Below, piece by piece: positions 23,581-64,000 of a DNA stretch of 64,000 bases. Source of the DNA: Tubiluchus corallicola (lineage: Eukaryota; Priapulida; Priapulimorpha; Priapulimorphida; Tubiluchidae). Where the stretch lies: NCBI GenBank assembly GCA_030141605.1, contig JAQGDQ010000036.1, positions 186,001-250,000 of the forward strand, read 5' to 3'. The notes under the pieces were generated by a model. That model did not search any database, was not told the DNA's origin, and saw nothing but the letters and a program-made list of their open reading frames with translations. The stretch's first letter is position 1. Every line of letters begins with the position of its first letter. The position numbers and the translations under genes are program-made.

Positions 23581-24548
23581 GCATTGCCAAATGTTACAGG
23601 TGTTTAGAAATATATTAGTTTGTGCATGTACAATAAATACATGTGCAAAGAGTGCACAGCATGAAAGCAAAACAGCCAGTTGGCTGCAAGAAGATTTAAT
23701 GAATTCACAATTACGTACAAAAATATACTACTATATAATCTGCTATTCAATGATCTAACAATGATAAACTTTTGAAAATTAACCAAGTTGACACGGTTGT
23801 TAGAAATCAAGTCACAACACTTTTTGTTATTTACAACAAAGCTTGCTTTTTAATAATGATCCATAAATTCGAGGTAATTTGTTTCCTAGTAGCAAATAAC
23901 ATGAAAGCTCATCTCCAGGACATCATACAAGTATAGAAATTTTAGAATGAACTGTAGTTAGCGTATCAAAAGTGTACTTGCACCTAATTTGGCTCTTATT
24001 AGTTTCGTGGTAAGTGGAATATAAACTGTTAAATTAAAATTGTGGACATATGAAAGCAGAGGTTAAATGAATCAGCAGCTATTGTTCACTGGCTTAATTT
24101 ATTAAATATCAAATAAGTTCATTTAAATTACTTAACATTAAAATCTATTATCAAACAATCACATCATAAATTACTGTACAGCTTTCTACAGTTTTTATGG
24201 AATGTCATTGGAACTGCTTTATATTTTGGCAAAAAACTAAACAGACAAAATGCCTTGCTAGAAAGCAACCCCTTCTTGAAAGATTCTTTATTTAAAAAAT
24301 TACGACCTAACAACAACTCAATTTTCAAAACTTAGAAAAAAGAATTAATCACCTAGTTTGGTCCCGATCATGGAATGTATATACTAGTGTACAATATTTA
24401 GATTTATTTAAATTATAGATTAACCACTAGTTACTAAATAAGAACAGAAGATGCTTTATTTACAGTTTTGATTTTAAACAATCCCAATATGGAATTTTCA
24501 GGAAAAATTATAACTAATGTTTAAAAATGTTTTCAACTCCCTCATCTC
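23581..24548. other. Convergent 3' region between CLP1 and KIF21
   Basis: Under 1 kb of AT-rich sequence without recognisable coding. It contains the 3' UTR of KIF21 (minus strand). With 1.26 kb between the stop codons, antisense overlap of the two 3' UTRs is possible but cannot be judged from sequence. Confidence 0.6.
24455..24460 (-). terminator. KIF21 poly(A) signal AATAAA
   Basis: TTTATT on the plus strand is AATAAA on the minus strand, about 90 bp after the KIF21 stop codon (24549-24551). Another minus-strand AATAAA lies further on, near 24290. Confidence 0.55.
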
Positions 24549-56008
<31,460 letters not shown>

Positions 56009-56087
56009 CTGTAAAAAAGTTATACAATCAGCAATTAATTATACATAACCCTACCCGAAAGCTTATGAAATAAGCACAATGGTTCTT

Positions 56088-56216
56088 TTTTTAATTTTTG
56101 AATCCATATATAGGCAGAGAAGAAAGCGTGAAAAATTAGAACCAAGCCTGGATTTGAACCAGAAATCTTTCAGCTAAAATCTGAATATAGTAGTTGTAGA
56201 CCACCAGACCATATGA
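56088..56216 (-). mobile_element. tRNA-derived SINE relic
   Basis: Read on the minus strand it begins TGGTCTGGTGGTCTACAAC (A-box-like) and has a clear B box GGTTCAAATCC (56150-56160). A short unrelated body and an A-rich end follow. No cloverleaf good enough for a functional tRNA is seen. Confidence 0.6.
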
Positions 56217-56342
56217 AACAAAATGGGTTCTGATTCAGTCTTAACAACTCACCAATCCACCTAACATTTCTGTACCAGTTTACTGATGCTAGAGAAATTA
56301 TTTTAACTGCTCAAACTAAGGAACTCTTGTAAAAAGTTACTA

Positions 56343-56460
56343 GGATTAAGTGGTCTAGTAGCCAAAATGTGGAGCTTGTAACACGAAAGTCCCCCTTTCA
56401 AATTCAAGCACAAAACCATTTTTTCCATTTCTTTTTGTCTGAACATATCTAGATTTTAAA
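56343..56460 (+). mobile_element. Second tRNA-like SINE relic, opposite orientation
   Basis: Plus strand: TGGTCTAGTAGCC as A-box region, a degenerate B box TTCAAATTCAAGC (56397-56409), and a body CATTTTTTCCATTTCTTTTT resembling the first SINE's TAATTTTTCACGCTTTCTTC. It is probably the same family as the copy at 56088-56216 but more decayed. Confidence 0.5.
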
Positions 56461-59399
56461 ATGCAAATGAAAAGCTTAATGCTAAATGATTTGGCTTAAT
56501 GCTATTATTTACAGTAAACAAGTATGCAATGAATAGGAACATGAAAACTAGCCAACATCAGCCAAATAGTTTAGTTTTCTACGACCCTGGTTTTTTGAAA
56601 TTAAATTTAAAAGCTCACTGAACGACAAAACAGCAAAACCTGTTTCTGTTGCACAACTACTTGTATTAAACTAACATTAATTTTAATATGCACGTTAAAT
56701 TGAGATGTCAAAATTTGTGCTGTACCAAAGGCACGTATAAAATTTGAATTTAATTGATTCATAATGTTTGGCTTTACTGCTAATTTATTAGAGTTTGAAA
56801 AAAAGCTTTTGCCCAACGCACAATTAGTAAAATTGTACAGTATTCTCAATTGCTAAGAAGAAACTTCGATCTAAATTTTTATATTGACAAATACCACAAA
56901 TTTCGATCTAATAAATGGAAACCTTGAACAAATCTTTGTAAATTCAATAATGAGATTGAACATTATAAATTAATCTAACAAAGATTTATTGTGCAGATTA
57001 ACTATTATCGTGTAACCAGTAATACTTTACTTACAGGAACACGCTAACCTATGTTATGGTCAAAAATGTAGTAACAACAAGTTTTAATTTTTTCAATCTT
57101 AAATTTCCTTCTCTTTTTAGTTAAAACTCAGAATATCAGAAGATACTAAATTTGTACTATAAAACAAAAATTAAACAGACTCTGTACAATAGCTTTTCGT
57201 GTCACATACAGTAAGATACACATTATTATTATGTATGTTTTACTATATAGTTACTAGATACGTTTCGTAAATGATGAGACACCTGTCGACTTGACCTTAC
57301 GACCTCTTGCAAAACGTTTAACTAATCCACATTGTGTTAGAAATTCAGCAAACTAATGTTATTGCAAGCATACTTGCTACAACATACAGTACTACATGCC
57401 CAAAGGGCGACTGACGTTACATATCAAGTCAATCATTTATTACCAATAAAAGAAAAATGAACAGCTTCTATATAGCTAATTGCATGTTGTTTACTCATTA
57501 TGTAATATAATTGTATATTACGTTAAACAAACGTTAACCAATTTTTTAAAACCACAATTTCCTTGTGCGTATACATTCACGCTTGAATCTTTAATTAATA
57601 AAAGGGGAATATTTAGCTTTTTACATAAAACGAGCGTTTTGTTTAACCGTTGAGACTGTCTGTAAAGTAGAAAAGCAGTGATGAGACAAGGAGCCATTTG
57701 TTTTAGCTAGATCTCGCAATTATAAAACAACCCTAACAGGAATCCAATTTATTCATCGTGCTACAGCTAAATTAACACCTGTGTGTATATGACAGCAAAC
57801 AAGCATACTCAACTTAAAACTGTTTTGTGGTAATTAATGATCGCAAACAATATTATTAAATATTATTAATTTTAGTTTAATTCATACAATGGCAGAATAT
57901 TATCATATAAAATGTAAAATATCGCTTTAATTATTTGAATTTCAGACGAAATCTACATAAGCAAATACTCGTGGTATGCAATCATCATTACTCTAATTCT
58001 CACAAAACAAGGCAAATCGATTTCCAAACAGTGCTGCAAACTAGGTCGATACCAAATACAAGTACCAGCTATTGTTTTAATGTGTATTTTTTAAATGATT
58101 AACAGGTTTTCTTTGTTAGACCTGTCCTTGGTGCTCAAATTCCGTATTTTATTCCTAGTAATAATGCGCTAACCTAAGTGTCAAAAAACTGTGCGAATAC
58201 TGGAAGCTGTTTAATTATTAATTTATTTAATCCCGAACTAGCAGACTGTACGCTTTTGACAAATCTGAAAGCGGCTTTGCGGTTCACTTCTAACATGAGT
58301 TGTGCGAAAAACATACTATGAATCACATCCAGATTAATCAAGATTAAAAATAGTAAGACGTTGGTCTTTGATTCCATTAAAATCTAACAGGTATACGAGC
58401 ATGATGAGTATAGTACTCTTACTCTACCTGATAATATATGGTATGCCTAGGTGTAGTCCGTATTTGCACGTACATGCATACACGTTTGATGTACCGCTTT
58501 ATTATTTGTATAAATAAAGAAGTTAAGAACGTTCATTAACTTACAAGTTTAAAACCGTAGCTCATATTATATATTTCATTTTCAACAAAATAAGTCATAA
58601 AAAAAAATGCTGCATAAAATTCCACACAAAAACTACATTTGTCTCTTCTGAAACATGGAGATCCATAACCGGCTGACCTGTAAAAGTTCTGCAGAGGTTT
58701 GAAACAAAGATTATGCCCGCGTAGGCCCAAACAAACAGAAGAACAGACATTAAAAGAAGAACCAACCCTCGAACAACATTTATTGCATTTTAATGTACAA
58801 TAAAATATATTGAAATCACAATATAAAATATGCGCATAGAATGCTTAAAAATGTAAAAGAGATTTGAATATTTCTTATCTCCCGCCAAACGAACATTGAT
58901 ACCGGCACATTTAAGAAAAATGACGTAAACTGGTCCCTGCTGATCAGCGTGAATGTCGTGAAGGCAAGCTGTATGAAGGCACGCGTTGCAAAATGTCTAC
59001 GGTTTGTTTAAAGTTCCGTTATTCTAATGTTGTGTTTAACTGTGTTTATCTAGAAATTAATCATTCGATCAATTATGATCAAATTTAAAGTGGTTACATT
59101 GCTTTAATCTACAAGATTACATCTTACAATGTGTAACTAATTAACATTAATTGTGTAAATTATTAATTTACAGTTTTTTGCTCATTTTCAGATACGCATG
59201 TAAATTTGCTAACACGTAGCAGGTGTTGGGCTGGTTACTTAGTTTATAGAGTTCGCTCTATAACTATAAGTAAAAAAAGATTCTGAAGCACCTGGCAGAA
59301 TAAGTGTTTATATTGCACAGAAACCGTATGACGCCATTTTTCGTCTAAAATTGAGCGCGCCCAAGAGTAAAGTAATCACGACTTTAAATTGATTTTACT
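56461..59399. other. Region upstream of the KIF21 exons found; no gene recognised
   Basis: AT-rich, with a relatively CpG-rich patch near 58880-59000. The first KIF21 coding exon should lie here or further right, but I could not find a minus-strand exon ending VAVR before a GT donor. At 58881-58890, CCCGCCAAAC (GTTTGGCGGG on the minus strand) resembles an E2F site. Confidence 0.4.
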
Positions 59400-59738
59400 A
59401 ATTACAGGAGATGCTTATCACAATTTTATTGCTGAAACTTTCTAACATTTTTCCCAAACATCAAAATAAGCTCAGCTTCGCAGGAGACTTGGTTTTTGTT
59501 TTAAGCAACTGTCCACAAACTGATCACTTAAGAACACAGTTCACAGGTGTAGACTTCGAATCACTAACTTCAATACTGTCTGCGACAAAGCTTTTAAAAT
59601 TGATCTTTTTTAATATGTTTGAATAGTGTATACGTGTACTGTAATTTAGTGAACTATGAACTAATTCTGTGTTACCCTACATTTGTTAAAAATTCGCTAC
59701 GTTGTAAAAATAGTCAATAAAAAACTACTACTACTACA
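59400..59738 (+). mobile_element. LINE 3'-end fragment with (ACT)n tail
   Basis: A 71-codon open frame to 59626 (CPQTDHLRTQF resembles the C-terminus of RNase H-bearing LINEs). It is followed by about 100 bp of 3' UTR and ends CAATAAAAAACTACTACTAC. A short terminal trinucleotide tail is typical of several non-LTR clades. No RT is present, so this is a severely truncated copy. Confidence 0.5.
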
Positions 59739-61469
59739 TATGTTACATATAAAAGCCCAATTATAAAACGTTCCTTTGTTTTTGCTAATATAAAAAATAA
59801 AAACAAAAGCAGGAAAATCGAGACTCTTAATAAAATAATTACACACGCACAAATCTGAGTTTCAGCAGAAACTCAGTTTCATTTTTCAAACACATTTAAG
59901 CCTAGTGTTTCCATATTACGTAAGTTGGATTAGATTAAAAATTAAATTCTACAACTAGGAATTTTCGCAGAAGATGATAAATGATTGTTTTCATTGACGG
60001 CTAGACGAAAACTATTAAACTATACGACCTCACAACATACGACTTCGTTGAACAAAAGAACGAGTACTGAGTAGTAGTTACGTCCCGAGAGAGTAATTTC
60101 TGAATTGTTACAAGTGACTCGAAACTGTTATTTGGTGTCTATGTGTTTCGGTTCAACAATGACAGTAAGTAGGCCAGGCCAAAATGCAAACAAGACGTTG
60201 AACGCTAAAACTGTTCTGATGTACGAATTCTGTGCTACGTGGGGCGCTTTTTTCAGTAAACTTCGAAAATTTTCGGCAAGAGAATTTCACGTGGCTTTTA
60301 CCAAATTCATTTGTAGCTATCAGCATACAGTTTATGCTGAAAGCACATAAAATGATTTCGGTTTGAATTGCACTTTAATTCTTCAAGTTAAACCATCCAT
60401 ATATTTCCGTCATTTAAAAGTATCAAGGAGAAGGGACATTCTGTCCACTTCCATTTGGCCAGTTTATTTGCCCACGACCGACGATATGGACTTCCGGTTT
60501 TAGTCACTGTAAGCTAGTCACTGTGTGAAATGCATGACCGCCAGCGTTAATAATATCATAGCCTTAATATTGACTATACCGTGAAATGCGCTGATAGCTA
60601 TTACGCATTATTATTTTTTCGTTATGTACTTCGTAGTGCGAGTATCATTTACAGCTTTGTGTATGAGGCTATAACTGATTGACCTCGCTTGTCAGCCATT
60701 GAACTCAATTTAATTAGGTCTTTTAGTCTGCTTCACATTCTGTAAACACGTAACTAAAACATTATTTCAGTGACGCAGCTATTATAAGAAAATATAAACA
60801 TTAATTTATCTAGCTACTGAAACGCCATAATTCAAAAGTCATAACCAATAAGACAAATTTCATATTTAGGTAATGTTGAGTTAACAGTTACTGTCATAAC
60901 TCATAAATACCGAGACAAAAATGATACTGTCTAACTACTGTACAGTACTCCAAACGCTTGCCGAATTTCAACCACTTGATGCAATACCAACTGCCGAATA
61001 TACTGTACATAGTGAAATCAATTTGAATAAACGCTGTCCGCATTCAAAATAAATATGCAAGTAAGTAGCTGGTTTAATCTTTGTACAACTGAGATACTTG
61101 AAATGTGAAAAGGATTACAGTGTTAAAATATGCTAGCATGGAAAATAATCAAGTTTTTGTTCAGAGAAATTCTTGTTCCCTCTTTTTATATATCTGAATG
61201 TAGTACTAGTTTGCATCCACCAGTATCAGTCTGATAAATTTCTGCAATGCAAATGAATTATTACCAAATCCGTGTTTCACTGCAATATGTGAATGTATGA
61301 CACACGAGTCATGAACTAGAAGTAGTGTGTGCATACTGCACATCGACTTGTCGTTTAAATGACTACGAAACCAAACAACGAGGACTGTTATGACATATTT
61401 TTGTTGACGCATGCATATCAGTGACAGTGCTTACTCTGCGTCCAGCCCTCAAATACTGGACACATGTAA
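59739..61469. other. Intergenic, no gene recognised
   Basis: AT-rich; the short open frames present show no family resemblance. Confidence 0.45.
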
Positions 61470-61534
61470 GTGACCGCGGGGCCTGCAACTTCAAAATCGC
61501 AGGATGAGACGCCAAAATTGGGTGTGCAGGCATT

Positions 61535-61910
61535 TCAACACAGGACATTTCGCCACAAGACATTTGGACTATTAGGTCATTCGGACACAATGCACTTTGG
61601 ACACAAGACATTTGGACACATAGGACATTTTGACACAGAACATTTTGACACATAGGACAGTTAGACACATGGGACATTGGGACGCAAGGGCATTTGGACA
61701 CATAGGACATTTGGACACATAGGACATTTGGACACATAGGACATTTAGACATAGTTAATTGGATGCCTATTGCGTAAGCTGTTTAGACTAAGAGTTTTGC
61801 ACACATAGGCCATTTGAGTACTAGGTATTCTTGACATACGACATTCAGACATGTAGGCAACTTAAATTCAATAACTGTTTAGACACAAAAGGTAGCATTT
61901 GGATTCAATG
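61535..61910. repeat. Minisatellite, 17-bp unit GGACACATAGGACATTT, left array
   Basis: About twenty diverged copies. The purest are three perfect units at 61696-61746; copies decay outward on both sides. Orientation is GGACAC-type on the plus strand. The similar array at 63884-64000 is inverted relative to it. Confidence 0.9.
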
Positions 61911-62219
61911 TGACATAGGTAAATGTTAACACATCTACACCTATAGTTCACAAAGTCTTCATGCTTTCTTTTTTACATTTATTATTTGTTAAACTTTATT
62001 TCAAATCCTATGAAAATCAATTTAATTTGAAGTGATTGCAACTTACTTTGAGAAAGCAATTTTAAGTAAAATTGCCCTAAAACAGCTTAAAATTACAGCA
62101 ACGAATTTTCTAAATAAAATATTTTTCCAAATCAAAAATAAGGTTGACATTGCATAATTTTAAATAATTGTGATTTTTGATAGCCATTAGTCAAAGCGCC
62201 TCTGATAATAATTAAAGAA

Positions 62220-62815
62220 AAGTAGAAAGTGAAAGAAAAAAAGAGAGAGAGAGAGAGAGAGGGGGAGAGAGAGAGAGAGAGAGAGAGAGAGTGAGAGAGA
62301 GAGGCAAGAGAAAGAGAGAGACAACAAGAAGGGAGAGAGGGGAGAGAGGGAAAGAGGAGAAAGGAAAGAGAATGAGAGGGATACAGAGCTAGAGAGGGGT
62401 GGGAAGTGAGAGAGAGCAAGAGAGAGAGAGAGAGAGAGGGGGGAGACAGAGGGACAAAAAGCAGGAGAGAGGAGGCGGTAGATAGAGAGCAAGAGGGGCG
62501 AAAGAGAGGAACTGAAGGAAAGCAAGAGGCCAGAAAGAAACAAAGACACAGGAAAAGACAGACAGACAGGCAAAATGAGAGACAGCTAGATAGATTGATT
62601 GACAAACAAACAGAGAATGAGAGACAAAATCAGAGTGGACAAAGCGAGTGACAGGGGAAAGGCAGAGGAAAAAGAGGAATAGAGAGGAAGCAAAAAAAGA
62701 GAAAGAGACAGACACAAAGGGAAAGGAGATGAAAAGAGAGAGAGGATGAGAGGGGTAAGAATGGAGGGATGAAAAGAGAGAGTAGCAAACAGAGAAAGAG
62801 AAATCGAAGACTTTG
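62220..62815. repeat. Polypurine block, copy 2 (inverse of copy 1)
   Basis: GA-rich tract whose core 62322-62577 is the reverse complement of 38782-39030. By eye it is identical apart from the length of the GA run and one 8-bp duplicated GGAGAGAG-type step. Outside the core the two copies diverge: here the block extends right into AGAGACAGACACAAAG-type sequence. Confidence 0.9.
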
Positions 62816-63883
62816 TCTTTGTCCTACTAAAATAACAGATTTAGCAATTAAAAACCTATCCGTGATTATTCTAATAAAAAGATTTTGCTATTAAATGTTT
62901 TATTCCGTGAAACGAGTTGCTATTTCCGGGAAGTTATGTTTTCTGGGAAAAAATGTCTCAGAAACGTACTAAAATCCTCAACGGTAGGACTTACTGTGTG
63001 AAAAGGAGCCTGATTTATAATTAACAATATTCATCCAGGATGAGACACTCTACCCCGTTTCACTGCTACCGTGATACGTACGCTCCTTAATACAAGTTCG
63101 TCATACACCAGTGAGAGTAGTCAGGCCAATTTACCAAATAAAAATACTTAAATTCGAATTTCAAAGTGTTCACGAATCCACACTCTGTCCAAGGTCGTCG
63201 TTGCTTAATTAAGGTAATCAAGCACATGTCATACCCACTCATTTATTTTTCTCTTCGCTTCCCCTAATTATAAAGCAATTCTCTTCCATTTTACTCAACA
63301 AGCTGGGTGTTCTGGACATTTCGCTTCGGTATAGAGCAGGTGTTGTGATTCCTATTTTTAGCTGAGCAAAAACCTCTTGAAAACTGCATAAAGGCGCGTA
63401 GTGTAATAGCTTCCCTGGAAACAATTTATGTGGCTACTCTTCTGAGAACTGATTAAATCAACGATCATTAATCGATCAAAACAATAAACATTGCTAATTT
63501 TGATATATCTGAAGTGAATGTACTGCCTCCTCAAAAAGTGTGCGTGCGAGTGTCAAGGCCATGCAGTACTCGTCCTGTACTCTTTTAGGTTTTATTATAC
63601 ACGTAGTTGCTCTAATGAAGTGGACAACTATAGAATTATAACGCTGCGTTCAGTCTATCTGAATGCCTTTTGCTAACTCCTGAGTAATCTAAGAACTTGA
63701 TATTTAACATACTGGTAGGGCGAAGCGTACTAATTTTTGGATCAATCTGCGCAAATTTAGATTTTATACTTCATACTAATTTTAAATATCCGCGTGTAAC
63801 AACTCACGCTGCAATCTGCCGACGCAACCAATCGAATTATGACTCATTACTCATTAGCAAGAAATCAAACAACAACAAAACTA
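62816..63883. other. Spacer between polypurine block and right minisatellite array
   Basis: About 1 kb of non-repetitive AT-rich sequence without recognisable coding. If the two minisatellite arrays bound one mobile element, this is part of its interior. Confidence 0.4.
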
Positions 63884-64000
63884 CCAATGTGTCCAAATGT
63901 TCTTGTGTCCAAATGTCCTTGGGTCCAAATGACCTATGTGTTCAAGCGTCCTATGTAACCACATGTCCAAATGTCCTATGTGTCGAAATAGCCTGTGTCG
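63884..64000. repeat. Minisatellite, right array (inverted), cut by window end
   Basis: Repeats of TGTGTCCAAATGTCCTA, the reverse complement of the unit in the left array. About seven diverged copies are seen before the window ends. Confidence 0.88.

Noticed and set aside
56148-56216. Possible functional tRNA gene, minus strand
   Set aside because: The B box is good, but the A-box region is degenerate and no paired acceptor stem can be drawn; it fits a SINE head better.
60105-60350. 81-codon plus-strand open frame
   Set aside because: No recognisable domain, no splice or promoter support; length expected by chance.
61363-61752. 129-codon Cys/Pro-rich open frame, minus strand (repeated CPMCP-like text)
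   Set aside because: It is the 17-bp minisatellite in translation, with the first residues from unique DNA; no start context or exon structure.
62132-62715. Overlapping 108-157-codon open frames, minus strand
   Set aside because: The same polypyrimidine repeat read in several frames; no codon bias or domain.

Overview
The window is nuclear DNA from an animal: AT-rich, intron-dense and strewn with old transposons. Three single-copy housekeeping genes can be read exon by exon. The mix of a full KIF21-type kinesin, LSM12 and CLP1, many phase-consistent introns, a surviving AT-AC (U12-type) intron and decayed LINEs suggests an intron-rich invertebrate such as a sponge, cnidarian or lophotrochozoan. 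The sequence alone does not let me name the phylum.

Layout. 1-2.0 kb: decayed LINE carrying a hAT-type MITE. 3.7-6.4 kb: LSM12 homologue, minus strand, four exons found, first exon not found. 6.4-15 kb: transposon-rich intergenic DNA with an RNase H relic, a 230-bp-arm palindrome, a LINE C-terminal piece, a second decayed LINE, a TIR-bearing DNA element, and two phase-matched exon-like blocks of an unrecognised gene (10.35-10.96 kb, plus). 15.1-23.3 kb: CLP1 homologue, plus strand, complete in 12 exons, with one AT-AC intron and one GC-AG intron. 24.5-56.0 kb: KIF21 homologue, minus strand, 34 exons giving 1,633 residues, lacking only the short first coding exon. CLP1 and KIF21 converge tail to tail with about 1.26 kb between their stop codons. 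KIF21 introns host another LINE, several putative MITEs, tandem repeats and a long polypyrimidine block. 56-64 kb: upstream region with two tRNA-like SINE relics, a LINE tail, an inverted second copy of the polypyrimidine block, and two arrays of a 17-bp minisatellite in opposite orientation.

How the genes relate. CLP1 (RNA 5'-OH kinase of mRNA 3'-end formation and tRNA splicing), LSM12 (Lsm/AD-domain RNA-associated protein) and KIF21 (microtubule-regulating kinesin) are not known to act in one pathway; I read their proximity as ordinary gene order. The most notable biology is the splicing of CLP1: its exon 3/4 junction uses an ATATCCTT donor, a TTCTTAAT-like branch site and an AC acceptor, and a transposon sits inside that minor-class intron. 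No RNA gene, CRISPR array or operon was seen.
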